Notes: generated from the letters alone by a model not told the origin. Shown: positions 41,685 through 50,253, counted from the first letter of the stretch. The stretch is DNA of 64,000 bases from Bog-756 sp963829235 (GCA_963829235.1 CAWHIF010000007.1:1-64000); one strand, 5' to 3'. Made by a program: numbers and translations.

Positions 41685-42881
41685 TCAGTTCCTCGGGACC
41701 TTCGACCACGGCATCTCCTTGTCGACCCGGACGTCGCCGGGCAGCCCGAGGATCCGTTCGCCCAGGATGTTGCGCTGGATCTCGGAGGTCCCGCCCTCGA
41801 TCGAGTTGGCCCGCGACCGGATGAACATCTTGCGGGCCGAACCCGCGGGTCCGACCAGGCCCAGGCCCTCCGTCCTCCGCATCGTGTAGTCGTAGCCGAC
41901 CATGGCGTCGGCTCCCATGAGATCGGTGCACAGCTCATAGACGCGCTTGTTCACCTCCGCGAACATCAGCTTGGCGATGGAGCCCTCGGGCCCGGGGTTT
42001 CCGGCCCGGCGATTCTGGCTCGCCCGCAGGTTGGTCAGGCGCAGGACCTCGGCCTCGATCCACAACTGCATCAGCCGGTCGCGAGCCACCGGGGTCCGGT
42101 TCGAACCGTCACTCCGCCAGATGCGCATCGCTTCGGCAATGGATCCCGAGCCTCGCACCGGCGGTCCGGTGCCACCACCGATGCTGGTCCGCTCGTTGGA
42201 CAGCGTGGTCATGGCCACCCGCCACCCCTCGCCGACATCGCCGATGCGGTCCGCGTCGGGGACCCGCACCTCGGTGATGTACACCTCGTTGAACTCCGCC
42301 TCCCCGGTCATCTGGCGCAGCGGGCGCACCTCCACACCGGGTGCGTGCATGTCCAGCGCGAAATAGGTGAGGCCCTTGTGCTTGGGCAGGTCCGGGTCGG
42401 TGCGGGTCACCAGCATCCCCCGGTCGGCGATGTGGGCCAGCGTGTTCCACACCTTCTGCCCGGTGATGACCCATTCGTCACCGTCACGGACGGCACGGGT
42501 GGCCAGGCCGGCCAGATCCGAGCCGGATCCCGGCTCGCTGAACAGCTGGCACCACGACTCCTCGCCGGTGAACGTCCGGCGCAGCATCCGATCGCGCAGT
42601 TGGTCCGAGCCGTGGGTGACCACGGTGGGGCCGGCCATGGTCAGCCCGAAGAACTCCCGCGCCCCGGGCGGCCTGGCCCCGGCCTCACCGAGGCGCCGGT
42701 CGACCTCGCGTTGGAGATTGGGGGGGAGGTTGAGCCCGCCACAGCCCTCGGGGAAGGAGACCCAGGCCAGACCGAGGTCGAATTGCCGGGAGCGGAACTC
42801 CTCCACCGAGGACCGTCTCGGGTCCATCTCCTCCAGCAGCTGGCTGGTCCGTTCGTGCACCAGCGTCGTCGCATCGGCCAT
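41685..42881 (-). CDS. Acyl-CoA dehydrogenase
   Basis: A 398-residue FAD enzyme. Typical segments are QLFSEPGSGSDLAGLATRAVRDGDEWVITGQKVWNTLAHIADRGMLVTRTD (substrate and FAD contacts), the C-terminal helical bundle, and GGTSEIQRNILGERILGLP, which ends the FAD site. It removes two hydrogens from an acyl-CoA; the catalytic Glu position cannot be fixed without alignment, and the actinobacterial subgroup includes steroid side-chain enzymes that work as heterodimers. ATG 42881 has TATGTT six bases upstream. First gene of the thioesterase/F420 oxidoreductase operon. Confidence 0.92.
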   Translation of the reverse strand: MADATTLVHERTSQLLEEMDPRRSSVEEFRSRQFDLGLAWVSFPEGCGGLNLPPNLQREVDRRLGEAGARPPGAREFFGLTMAGPTVVTHGSDQLRDRMLRRTFTGEESWCQLFSEPGSGSDLAGLATRAVRDGDEWVITGQKVWNTLAHIADRGMLVTRTDPDLPKHKGLTYFALDMHAPGVEVRPLRQMTGEAEFNEVYITEVRVPDADRIGDVGEGWRVAMTTLSNERTSIGGGTGPPVRGSGSIAEAMRIWRSDGSNRTPVARDRLMQLWIEAEVLRLTNLRASQNRRAGNPGPEGSIAKLMFAEVNKRVYELCTDLMGADAMVGYDYTMRRTEGLGLVGPAGSARKMFIRSRANSIEGGTSEIQRNILGERILGLPGDVRVDKEMPWSKVPRN

Positions 42882-42887
42882 GCCAAG

Positions 42888-42893
42888 AACATA
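42888..42893 (-). promoter_or_regulatory. -10 element TATGTT for the acyl-CoA dehydrogenase operon
   Basis: TATGTT ends six bases before ATG 42881; no ribosome site, so leaderless. Confidence 0.5.
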
Positions 42894-42973
42894 CTCGCGG
42901 CGATTTCACCGCCCCCCGGTGGGGACAGGAGACCCCGACCGGACCGATCGGGACGGGCCCGGAGGCCACCCGG

Positions 42974-43585
42974 TCAGGGTTGGAGCCTGGCCATGCTCCA
43001 CCCGTCGGGACCGGGCTCGTACCGGAGCCGGTCGTGGAGGCGGTCGTCGCGGTTCTGCCAGAATTCATAGACCTCGGGCCGCACCCGGACTCCTCCCCAC
43101 CATGGCGGCCGGGGAACCTCCTGACCTGCGAATTCAGCCTCCCGGGCGCTCACCTCGGCGTCGAGCAGCGCACGACTCCCGACGACCTCGCTCTGATGCG
43201 AGGCATGCGCCCCGATCTGGCCGCCCCGGGGCCGGGTGGCGAAGTAGGCGTCGGACTCCTCCCCGGTGGTGCGTTCCACCGCTCCCTCGATCCGCACCTG
43301 CCGGCCGAGCGGCTCCCAGTAGAACAGCAGGGCGGCATGCGGGTTTTCGGCCAGCTCGCGCCCCTTCCGGCTGTCGTAGTTGGTGTGGAAGACGAACCCG
43401 TCCTCCCCCCACGACTTGAGGAGCACCATCCGCACCGACGGTCGGCCATCCCGACCGACGGAGGACACCGCCATCGCCTCGGGGTTGGCCACCACGACGG
43501 CTGCGTCGTCGAACCACCGTCCGAACTGCACCAGAGGATCCGGATCGGCATGGCTCTCGAGGAGTGGTTCGAAGGACTCCGGCAC
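42974..43585 (-). CDS. pdxH: Pyridoxamine 5'-phosphate oxidase
   Basis: A 203-residue FMN enzyme that makes pyridoxal 5'-phosphate. Family marks: FGRWFDDAAVV, PSVRMVLLKSWGEDGFVFHTNYDSRKGRELAENPHAALLFYWEPLGRQVRIEG (FMN and substrate binding), SHQSEV, and the C-terminal PEVYEFWQNRDDRLHDRLRY with the expected final basic Pro end. Start GTG 43585 has TAGGGT seven bases upstream. Divergent from a PLP-dependent enzyme 88 bases away, a sensible pairing of cofactor supply and use. Confidence 0.93.
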   Translation of the reverse strand: MPESFEPLLESHADPDPLVQFGRWFDDAAVVVANPEAMAVSSVGRDGRPSVRMVLLKSWGEDGFVFHTNYDSRKGRELAENPHAALLFYWEPLGRQVRIEGAVERTTGEESDAYFATRPRGGQIGAHASHQSEVVGSRALLDAEVSAREAEFAGQEVPRPPWWGGVRVRPEVYEFWQNRDDRLHDRLRYEPGPDGWSMARLQP

Positions 43586-43592
43586 CCGTCCG

Positions 43593-43598
43593 ACCCTA
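43593..43598 (-). promoter_or_regulatory. -10 element TAGGGT for pdxH
   Basis: TAGGGT ends seven bases before GTG 43585, supporting GTG as the start of a leaderless mRNA. Confidence 0.45.
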
Positions 43599-43636
43599 CC
43601 GGGGATCGCTCCGATGCCCCGTCGGCGCTCCGCCGG

Positions 43637-43677
43637 TAGATTCGCCCCTCATGACCGGAGCCGTCGATTCCTCGTGA
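43637..43677 (+). promoter_or_regulatory. -10 TAGATT and eight-codon upstream ORF before the aminotransferase
   Basis: TAGATT (43637-43642) is eight bases before ATG 43651, which opens an eight-codon frame MTGAVDSS ending in TGA 43675-43677. That stop overlaps the GTG (43674) of the aminotransferase frame, so the mini-ORF may feed ribosomes into the main gene. Confidence 0.4.
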
Positions 43678-44876
43678 CCGGATCCATCGATGTCGAAGCC
43701 GAACGCGCCATGACGCCGGGGTGCACCACGGTCACCCACCTCAACAACGCCGGAGCGGCCCTGGCCACGGCGTCCACCGTCGGGGCCATGGTCGAGCATC
43801 TGCGGCTGGAGTCGGAACGGGGAGGGTACGAGGCGGCGGCCATGGTGGCCGGGCGGTTGTCCTCGCTCCGCTCCTCGGCGGCCCGGCTGATGGGCGCCCG
43901 GGACGGCGACGTGGTGGTGACCGGGTCCGACACCCAGGGATGGGCCAAGGCCCTGTGGGGGTTCGCCCTCGGCGGCGGGATCGGCAGAGGCCAGCGCCTC
44001 CTGGCCGACCGGATCTCCTACGACAGCCACTACCTGGGACTGCTCCAGGTGTGCGAGCTGACCGGCGCCACCGTCGAGGTGGTACCGAGTACCGGCGAGG
44101 GAACGCTCGATCTCGACGGGCTGGCCGACGCCCTCGAGGGGGGTGACGTCGCGCTCGCGTCCCTGACCCACATCGGAACCCACCGCGGGCTGATCAACCC
44201 CGTGCAGGAGGCGGGGGCGGCCTGCCGCCGGGCCGGCGTCCCCTTCTTCCTCGACGCCTGCCAGAGCATCGGCCAGATACCGGTCGACGTGGAGCGCATC
44301 AACTGCGACGTGGCCACGGCCACCGGTCGCAAGTGGTTGCGCGGGCCCCGCGGCACCGGGCTGCTCTTCGTCAGGGCCGCGTTCGCCGAACGGCTCCGGC
44401 CTCCGGGCATCGGCTGGGCGGGGGCGCTGTGGGAGGACGCCGGCCACTACCGGCTGCGACCCGGGGCCGAACGCCTGGCCGAATTCGAGGTCCCGGTCGC
44501 CGCTCACATCGGGCTGGGCGTGGCCATCGACCACGCCCTGGCCCTCGGACTCGACGCCATCGCCGAACGGGTCGCCGGCCTGGGCGAACGCCTGCGGGCG
44601 GCTCTCGGTGCCATCGGCGGCGTGGAGGTCCACGACGGGGGGACGCACCGCTCGGGCATCGTCACCTTCACATCGGACCGTGCCGCACCGGCCACGGTGG
44701 CCGAGGCGGCGACGGCAGCCGGCATCAACGTCTCGGTGAGCGGGGCCCCGTGGGCCCGGCTGGACATGTCGGCCCCGAACCCGGCCTCAGTGGTGCGGGC
44801 CTCTCCCCACTATTACAACACCGAGGCGGAGCTCGATCGGCTGGTGGACGTCGTGACCGCGCTGCCGGGCCGCTGA
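43674..44876 (+). CDS. Aminotransferase class V-fold PLP-dependent enzyme
   Basis: A 400-residue PLP enzyme of the cysteine desulfurase/isopenicillin epimerase class. LNNAGAALATASTVGAM near the start, VTGSDTQGWAKALWG, the cofactor Asp region VPFFLDACQSIGQIPVD and Lys220 in TGRKWLRGPRGTGLLF, the expected internal aldimine lysine, are all present. It may act in sulfur or amino-acid metabolism (egtE-like enzymes look similar, but no egt genes are here). Starts at GTG 43674 or ATG 43710; the latter matches the family better, the former overlaps an upstream mini-ORF. Divergent from pdxH. Confidence 0.86.
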   Translation: MTGSIDVEAERAMTPGCTTVTHLNNAGAALATASTVGAMVEHLRLESERGGYEAAAMVAGRLSSLRSSAARLMGARDGDVVVTGSDTQGWAKALWGFALGGGIGRGQRLLADRISYDSHYLGLLQVCELTGATVEVVPSTGEGTLDLDGLADALEGGDVALASLTHIGTHRGLINPVQEAGAACRRAGVPFFLDACQSIGQIPVDVERINCDVATATGRKWLRGPRGTGLLFVRAAFAERLRPPGIGWAGALWEDAGHYRLRPGAERLAEFEVPVAAHIGLGVAIDHALALGLDAIAERVAGLGERLRAALGAIGGVEVHDGGTHRSGIVTFTSDRAAPATVAEAATAAGINVSVSGAPWARLDMSAPNPASVVRASPHYYNTEAELDRLVDVVTALPGR

Positions 44877-44909
44877 CCTCGGGCCGGCCCCGGAGCGGCG
44901 CCGGAGGGC

Positions 44910-46271
44910 TCAGCGCAGTGTGTCGAGCACGGTGAGGGCGGTCTCCTCGCCGGATCGGACAGCACCCTCCATGTACCCGTTCCACACCGAAGAGCACTCA
45001 GCTCCCGCCCAGTGGATCAGGCCGACCGGCTCGGTCAGGGACGCCCCGAAGTCGCCCCACACCCCGGGCGTGAAGTGGGCGCCGTAGCAGCCGCGGCTGA
45101 ACTCCTCGGCCATCCAGTCCCGCTCGATGTACTCGATGGGGTGCGCCGCCTTCGGCCCGAAGTACCGGACGAAGCAGGACAGCGCGGCGGCGCGGCGCTC
45201 CTCGAGCGGCAGGCGAGCGGCGGCCCGGCCGTCGTTGGCCTCCATGAAGCCCATCAGGACCCCGGGGGACCCGTCCGGAGGCGAGTTGTCGAAGGTCACC
45301 TTGACCGGCCCCCGATCGGAGGCGGCCTGACCGGTGAGGCCGTCCGCCCGCCAGAACGGTTCCTCGTAGACGGCGTACAGCTTGATGACCGAGCCGGCGG
45401 GGAGCCGTTGGGTGAGCTGGTCCCTCCACGACGGGAGGGCGGGCGCGTACTCGAGACGCCCGGCGAGGGTGGGCGGAAGGGTGACGATGACCCGATCGGC
45501 CTCCACTGCCTCACCGCCCCTCGTCGTCACCACCACGCGGCCCCCGTCCTGGTCGATGCCGCGCACCGGGCTGTCGAGGGTCACCCGGTCACCCAGGGCC
45601 GCCGCCATTGACTCGCTCACCCTGATCGATCCTCCGACGATGCGATCCTGTTGCGCGCCCTGGTCGGTGCTCAACAGACCTTCGAGGTCGGTTCCGGAGT
45701 GGGCGTAGAAGAGGGCGTGGAGGGCGGAGAGGTTGCCACTCTCGGCCGAGAACACCGCTTCGGTGGCCACCCTGAAGTACGTGCGACCAGTGGGCGTTCG
45801 GAGGTTCCGAACGATCCATGTCTCGAACGTCTGGTTGTCCAGGGCCTTCGCTCCCGGTGCCGTCCACGGCCGGTCGAGCGGCACCTTGTCGGCCAGGTTC
45901 TTGAACCGGGTCATGCCCTGGAAGAGATCGGCGAGCACGAACGGATTGAGCTTGGGCACGGCTCCCCGCTTGGACGCCATCCGGGTCTGCCGACCGCCCA
46001 GATCGATCACGTGCCGACCCGTGTTGTACGTCGGGAACGTCTCGAGCCCGAGCTCCTCGACGAGGGCGTACATGCGGGTCTGGGTCGGCCCCAGCCACTG
46101 CCCACCCAGCTCGACGGGTGTCCCGTCAGCGGTGGCGCCGCCCTCGGTCCGGCCTCCGACCCTCCCCCTCGCCTCGAGCACACGCACCTCGGCCCCGGCC
46201 GCCCGCAGCGTCCGGGCGGCCGCGAGGCCGGACAGACCGGCTCCGATAACGACGACCTGAGTGTCGGTCAC
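44910..46271 (-). CDS. Flavin monoamine oxidase family protein
   Basis: A 453-residue FAD enzyme. VVVIGAGLSGLAAARTLRAAGAEVRVLEARGRVGGRTEG is the MAO/polyamine oxidase FAD site; GQWLGPTQTRMYALVEELGLETF is the typical next block, and GLIHWAGAECSSVWNGYMEGAVRSGEETA closes the site. It oxidises a primary or secondary amine with release of hydrogen peroxide; the substrate is unknown. GTG 46271 overlaps the stop of the C69 peptidase gene (GTGA), so the two enzymes are coupled, perhaps to liberate and then oxidise an amine from a peptide. Confidence 0.9.
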   Translation of the reverse strand: MTDTQVVVIGAGLSGLAAARTLRAAGAEVRVLEARGRVGGRTEGGATADGTPVELGGQWLGPTQTRMYALVEELGLETFPTYNTGRHVIDLGGRQTRMASKRGAVPKLNPFVLADLFQGMTRFKNLADKVPLDRPWTAPGAKALDNQTFETWIVRNLRTPTGRTYFRVATEAVFSAESGNLSALHALFYAHSGTDLEGLLSTDQGAQQDRIVGGSIRVSESMAAALGDRVTLDSPVRGIDQDGGRVVVTTRGGEAVEADRVIVTLPPTLAGRLEYAPALPSWRDQLTQRLPAGSVIKLYAVYEEPFWRADGLTGQAASDRGPVKVTFDNSPPDGSPGVLMGFMEANDGRAAARLPLEERRAAALSCFVRYFGPKAAHPIEYIERDWMAEEFSRGCYGAHFTPGVWGDFGASLTEPVGLIHWAGAECSSVWNGYMEGAVRSGEETALTVLDTLR

Positions 46272-47467
46272 GATGCGAGCTCCTTGTCGATCTGGGCGGC
46301 ACGGTCAACGGCCTTCCACGAACGGCGCACCCAAGACGGGCGGGCGTCGCCCAGGTGGGCCGCGGCCACATCCGCCAACCACCTGCGCTCGAGCTGGTCG
46401 GCTTCGGCGAAGGCCGACTCCGGCGTCGGGGGATCGGAGATCCAGCGGGCCTCGGTCCGGTCGCGGGCGTGCCGGTACCTGGCCAGCAGCGTTCCATAGG
46501 CATGCATGGTGGTGCGGTGGAGGAGCTCGTGCCGCCACCACCGGGTGCGGACATCGAAGACGTCGGTGGGCGAGGGGCCGAGGTCGAGGGGCGTGCAGAC
46601 AGAGACGGGCTTGAAGAGCGACGTGCAGGGCGCCGACGTGGCCGTGGCCCAGTGCTGGGACCGTCCCCGGAGGTCCGACACCCACGAGGCGGTGGTCTGG
46701 CTCGACGTGAGCAGGCCGCCGGCATGGACGCAGGGGGCGCCGAGTCCACCGTGGACGAGGGACCAGCGGGGAGCGGGCGAGCGGCCGTGCACACGCAACG
46801 CCTGCATCAGATCAGCGGGCCCGGTGGCGCGGCAGGCCGCATTCTCGGTGATGCCGCGGCGGGTCGAGGCCGAGGCCACCCATGTCCGGATCGGATCGCC
46901 GTGGGCCTTGGCGAACGATGGGATGGTGAACCCGTTGGAGATGCTCCGGCCGGATCCGCGTACCGTCTCGGACGCCCAGTCACGTCCGGCCGTCTCGAGC
47001 ACGAACGCCCCGGAAGGATCAGCCACCAAGAAGCTGTTGTCGTAGGTGAAGCTCGGCCGCTCATAGCTGCATGGGCCACCCTGGCCGTGGTATTCGAGCA
47101 GGTCGACCATGACCGAGACGGCGCCCTCCGCCGTCGTCGCCCGCTCCAGCGCCAGCCTGATCAGGTCCATCCCCAAGAGGGCCTTGTCGCCACTGCGCCC
47201 CCTGGTGAAGACGGCCTCGTTGCCGATCACGACCCCGTGCTCGTTGGCCCCCATCTCCGCCCCCCACATCCACCAGGGCCGGGAGATCACGACGGCGTTG
47301 GTGTGTTCCACCTGGGGCACGTCGACCCAGGTGCACGCGACCGTGTCGCCGGGCGGATGGTCGGCGGCGGCGATCCACTCGAGGGACTGGGACTCGTTGG
47401 GATCACGATCGCTGTTCTTGGCGAACATCACCCCGTCGTCGGTGATGGCCACAAACGAATCACACAT
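46268..47467 (-). CDS. C69 family dipeptidase (Ntn hydrolase)
   Basis: A 399-residue protein. The start MCDSFVAITDDGVMFAKNSDRDPNES puts Cys2 in position to be the N-terminal nucleophile after removal of Met, as in the C69/secernin family, and AEMGANEHGVVIGNEAVFTR and GSGRSISNGFTI are family blocks. It hydrolyses dipeptides or similar amides in the cytoplasm. GGGGGAG lies six bases before ATG 47467; the open frame runs further upstream but the catalytic Cys fixes the start. Promoter-like TTGTAA-N17-TGTATT lies about 130 bases upstream. Operon with the amine oxidase. Confidence 0.9.
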   Translation of the reverse strand: MCDSFVAITDDGVMFAKNSDRDPNESQSLEWIAAADHPPGDTVACTWVDVPQVEHTNAVVISRPWWMWGAEMGANEHGVVIGNEAVFTRGRSGDKALLGMDLIRLALERATTAEGAVSVMVDLLEYHGQGGPCSYERPSFTYDNSFLVADPSGAFVLETAGRDWASETVRGSGRSISNGFTIPSFAKAHGDPIRTWVASASTRRGITENAACRATGPADLMQALRVHGRSPAPRWSLVHGGLGAPCVHAGGLLTSSQTTASWVSDLRGRSQHWATATSAPCTSLFKPVSVCTPLDLGPSPTDVFDVRTRWWRHELLHRTTMHAYGTLLARYRHARDRTEARWISDPPTPESAFAEADQLERRWLADVAAAHLGDARPSWVRRSWKAVDRAAQIDKELAS

Positions 47468-47595
47468 CGGGTCTCCCCCGCGGGCGGCCTCGGCGGACGA
47501 TTCTCCACCGTGCTTCGCCGGACCGGCTCCCGTGGAACTTACACCGGGACGGGCCTGACCCGGTCGGGCCGCACACCCCGACCGGTCACCGGTGC

Positions 47596-47624
47596 AATAC
47601 ATGACTATCCCTATTGACTTACAA
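47596..47624 (-). promoter_or_regulatory. Promoter TTGTAA-N17-TGTATT of the C69-amine oxidase operon
   Basis: On the minus strand TTGTAA (47619-47624) and TGTATT (47596-47601) with 17-base spacing lie in the only AT-rich patch of the gap 47468-47705; this would give a 5' leader of about 120 bases. Confidence 0.4.
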
Positions 47625-47680
47625 GATATCGGCCGGACCCGGGCGTCACGCGGGGACGGCCCCGTCGCGCGGGCGCCGGG

Positions 47681-47720
47681 CGCCCTCAGATCCGTGCGGG
47701 CGCCCTCAGATCCGTGCGGG
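47681..47720. repeat. Perfect 20-bp tandem duplication at the 3' end of the PPOX gene
   Basis: CGCCCTCAGATCCGTGCGGG occurs at 47681-47700 and again at 47701-47720. Read on the minus strand each copy encodes the terminal PARI followed by a stop, so the gene end has been copied. Confidence 0.9.
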
Positions 47721-48143
47721 CGGGCCGGCCGCGGCCGACCACCCCGACAGGTCGGTGATGGTGAAGACCATGAGGTCGGCAAATGGTTGGTGCTCGTACT
47801 GCCGGTACTTCGTGGCCAGCAGTGATCCGAGCTCTCGTCGGCGCTCGGCGTCCGTGACGATCCGGGTCACCGAGGTCCGCACCCACCAGAGTCGCGACCA
47901 GTCGAGAGGATCCCAGTGATCGCACAGCAGCACGGCACGGGGATCGGCGTCGAGGTTTCGCTGCCTCTGCAGCACGGTCGAGGACTTGGGCTTGATCAGG
48001 TCGGTGGGAACAGCCACCTGCATCCCGTCGACCACGAAGCACACGGGCACGGCGTCGACGCCCCGACCCTGGTGCAAGGTGGCCAGCACGGCGTGGTCCG
48101 AGGCGCGCAACAGATCCTCACAACGCGACAGGGCCAGCTTCAC
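47706..48143 (-). CDS. PPOX class F420-dependent oxidoreductase
   Basis: A 145-residue split-barrel flavin/F420-binding protein: DHAVLATLHQGRGVDAVPVCFVVDGMQVAVPTD is the typical first beta-meander, KSSTVLQRQRNLDADPRAVLLCDHWDPLDWSRLWWVRTSVTRI the second, and KYRQYEHQPF the cofactor-contacting helix. These features match TIGR03668-type F420 oxidoreductases. GTG 48143 overlaps the tag stop (GTGA); the longer open frame upstream only overprints tag. Third gene of a coupled minus-strand set FMN reductase-tag-PPOX. Its stop lies in a tandem duplication. Confidence 0.85.
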   Translation of the reverse strand: MKLALSRCEDLLRASDHAVLATLHQGRGVDAVPVCFVVDGMQVAVPTDLIKPKSSTVLQRQRNLDADPRAVLLCDHWDPLDWSRLWWVRTSVTRIVTDAERRRELGSLLATKYRQYEHQPFADLMVFTITDLSGWSAAAGPPARI

Positions 48144-48727
48144 CTGAGTGGGCGTCGCTTGCTCGGACAGGTGACCAGATGGTCGTCGACCACGCCCACC
48201 GCCTGGAGGAACGAGTAGACGATGGTCGATCCCACGAAGGTGAACCCCCGCCGCTTCAAGTCCTTGGCCACGCTGTCCGACAGCTCGGTCCGGGCCGGCA
48301 GGTCGGACACCTTCCGGGGCCGGTTGACCACGGGCACGCCGTCGACCCAGCCCCACAGGTAGCGGGCGAACGATCCCTCCTCATCGCAGACGGTGAGATA
48401 CGCCTGCGCATTTCGAACCGTGCCCCGCACCTTGAGCCGGTTGCGCACGATTCCGGGGTCTTCCAGGAGTTCGGCGATCTTCCCTTCGCCGTAGCGAGCG
48501 ATCCGCCGCGGCTTGAAGCCGTCGAGCGCCCGTCGGTAATTCTCCCGCTTGTTCAGGATGGTCGACCACGACAGCCCAGCCTGGGCTCCCTCGAGGATGA
48601 GCATCTCGAAGAGATGGGCGTCGTCGTGGGACGGAACACCCCACTCCTCATCGTGGTACCGGCGCATCGCGTCCGAGCTCTCGGCCCAATCGCAACGGCG
48701 ACCGGCGCCGCCACCGGAGGTGCTCAC
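48140..48727 (-). CDS. tag: DNA-3-methyladenine glycosylase I
   Basis: A 195-residue base-excision enzyme that removes 3-methyladenine. The zinc ligands are Cys12, His25, His183 and Cys187, spaced 13 and 4 residues as in E. coli Tag; YHDEEWGVPSHDDAHLFEMLILEGAQAGLSW contains the conserved W and catalytic Glu region. GTG 48727 overlaps the stop of the FMN reductase gene. Length is normal. Confidence 0.95.
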   Translation of the reverse strand: MSTSGGGAGRRCDWAESSDAMRRYHDEEWGVPSHDDAHLFEMLILEGAQAGLSWSTILNKRENYRRALDGFKPRRIARYGEGKIAELLEDPGIVRNRLKVRGTVRNAQAYLTVCDEEGSFARYLWGWVDGVPVVNRPRKVSDLPARTELSDSVAKDLKRRGFTFVGSTIVYSFLQAVGVVDDHLVTCPSKRRPLR

Positions 48728-49236
48728 GTTCGCAGGGTCGCAGCCAGCAAGCGGGCCTGGCCCAGTGCCACCTCCAGCGTCTCGAGCAGCGAGGGGTCTG
48801 GAGCTCCATCGGTGAAGTCGGCCCCGGTGGCGTACACCACGGTCGGGACGGTCCAGCCTCCCAGGCTGGCCACGACGGCGCGCCCCCCGGTGTCGAGCGA
48901 GAGGAAGTGGGCAGGTGACGCGGCCGTGGCGGCCAGGACAACGGCGGTCCTGAGCAGCGCATCGGTCGGAAACCGGTCGAGGAACGCCTTCAAGGCACCG
49001 TTGAAGGTGGCCCGGTAGACCGGGGTGGCCAGGACGAGGATGCCGGCTGACGAAGCCGCGGCCACCGCGTCGTCGACCAGCTCGTCCTGTCGTCGCCCGA
49101 GGAGCGCGTCGGCCGGCAGGTCGACGAGGTCGACGAGGCGTCCGCCACCTCCGGCCTCGATGGCCGCGTTGGCCAGGGCCCGCGTCTTCGAGGTCGGTGA
49201 GTCGCTACTGCTGACCACGACCAGGTCGATGTTCAC
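48724..49236 (-). CDS. NADPH-dependent FMN reductase family protein
   Basis: A 170-residue flavodoxin-like protein: VVVSSSDSPTSKTRALANAA at the start is the FMN phosphate loop, ILVLATPVYRATFNGALKAFLDRFP the second FMN contact typical of SsuE/ArsH-like reductases. It reduces FMN or quinones with NAD(P)H. The start is GTG 49236. First of the FMN reductase-tag-PPOX chain. Upstream, 162 bases separate it from the divergent HAD gene. Confidence 0.88.
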   Translation of the reverse strand: MNIDLVVVSSSDSPTSKTRALANAAIEAGGGGRLVDLVDLPADALLGRRQDELVDDAVAAASSAGILVLATPVYRATFNGALKAFLDRFPTDALLRTAVVLAATAASPAHFLSLDTGGRAVVASLGGWTVPTVVYATGADFTDGAPDPSLLETLEVALGQARLLAATLRT

Positions 49237-49387
49237 GACGGGAACCGGTGGACGTGGACGCTCACAGATCGCGCTCCTCTCCGTCGGCCGGGGCCATGAA
49301 CTCAGTCTACGAGTTCGACTGAATCGGGGGATCCGATCCGGGGGTTCCGGGGGCTTCCGACCAACGGGTATGGGTCCGAACCCGCGC

Positions 49388-49393
49388 TAGCAT
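49388..49393 (+). promoter_or_regulatory. -10 element TAGCAT for the HAD hydrolase gene
   Basis: TAGCAT ends five bases before ATG 49399; no ribosome site. Confidence 0.45.
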
Positions 49394-49398
49394 CGCCC

Positions 49399-50184
49399 AT
49401 GGGCAACGCGGTCATGCTCGACATCGACGGAGTGCTGATCGTGTCGTGGGAGCCGCTGCCCGGCGCGGTCGAGACCGTCGAGTGGCTCCTCGATCACGAC
49501 ATCCCCTTCCGGCTCGTCACCAATACGTCGTCCCGGACCCGCGGCCAGATCGCCCGCCGGCTGTCGGAGGCCGGCTTCCGCGTCGGCGTCGACCACGTCC
49601 TCACCGCTGTCACCAGCGCGGCCAGGTACCTCGCCGAGCACCACCCCGGTGCCCGATGCCTGGTCGTCAACCAGGGCGACCTCAGTGAGGATCTCGAAGG
49701 GGTCGAGCTCGCCGAGTCGGGCTCGGCCGATGTGGTGCTCCTCGGGGGCGCGGGACCGGCGGTCGGCTACGCCGAACTCGATGCCGCGTTCAAGCTGGCC
49801 CTCGACGGCGTGCCGGTGGTGGCGCTGCACCGCAACACCCGCTTCCAGACGGTGCACGGGCCGGCCTTGGACATGGGCGTGTTCGTCGTCGGCCTGGAGG
49901 CGGCGGCGGGCATCGAGATCGTCGTGGTGGGCAAGCCGGCACCCGCCTTCTTCGAAGGCGCGCTCGTCGACCTGGGCGTGAACGCGGAGGGTACCGTCAT
50001 GGTCGGCGACGACCTGGTCTCCGACGTCCTCGGTGCCCAGGCCGTCGGGATGACCGGGGTGCTGGTCAGGACGGGCAAATTCCGGCCCTCGGACCTCGAC
50101 GGGGCACCGGGCCGCCCGGACTCGGTGATCGACGACATCGGCCGACTTCCCGAGCTGGTCGAGCGGCTGGCCGGGGAACGGTGA
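49399..50184 (+). CDS. HAD-IIA family hydrolase
   Basis: A 261-residue haloacid dehalogenase superfamily phosphatase of the NagD/LHPP type. Catalytic D8-x-D10 in MLDIDGVL, the Ser/Thr motif in VTNTSS, Lys in VGKPAPAFF and the final acidic motif VGDDLVSDV are all present, with a IIA-type cap between. It dephosphorylates a small phosphate ester in the cytoplasm. ATG 49399 is leaderless by its -10. The next gene follows after 69 bases on the same strand with its own -10. Confidence 0.93.
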   Translation: MGNAVMLDIDGVLIVSWEPLPGAVETVEWLLDHDIPFRLVTNTSSRTRGQIARRLSEAGFRVGVDHVLTAVTSAARYLAEHHPGARCLVVNQGDLSEDLEGVELAESGSADVVLLGGAGPAVGYAELDAAFKLALDGVPVVALHRNTRFQTVHGPALDMGVFVVGLEAAAGIEIVVVGKPAPAFFEGALVDLGVNAEGTVMVGDDLVSDVLGAQAVGMTGVLVRTGKFRPSDLDGAPGRPDSVIDDIGRLPELVERLAGER

Positions 50185-50239
50185 GGCGAAGGGCCTGGCC
50201 GCGACCCGCCCCGAGGGGTGGTGACGCGCGCTCCGCGCC

Positions 50240-50245
50240 TACGAT
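50240..50245 (+). promoter_or_regulatory. -10 element TACGAT for the alpha/beta hydrolase gene
   Basis: TACGAT ends eight bases before ATG 50254 without a ribosome site. Confidence 0.4.
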
Positions 50246-50253
50246 GCCGACAC

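Noticed and set aside
41058..43070. Long plus-strand open frame antisense to the thioesterase and acyl-CoA dehydrogenase
   Set aside because: It is Gly/Arg/Pro/His-rich with no family similarity and lies opposite well-supported genes; a normal shadow frame in GC-rich DNA. The same applies to 14548-16419 (+), 6497-7816 (-) and 1369-2385 (-).
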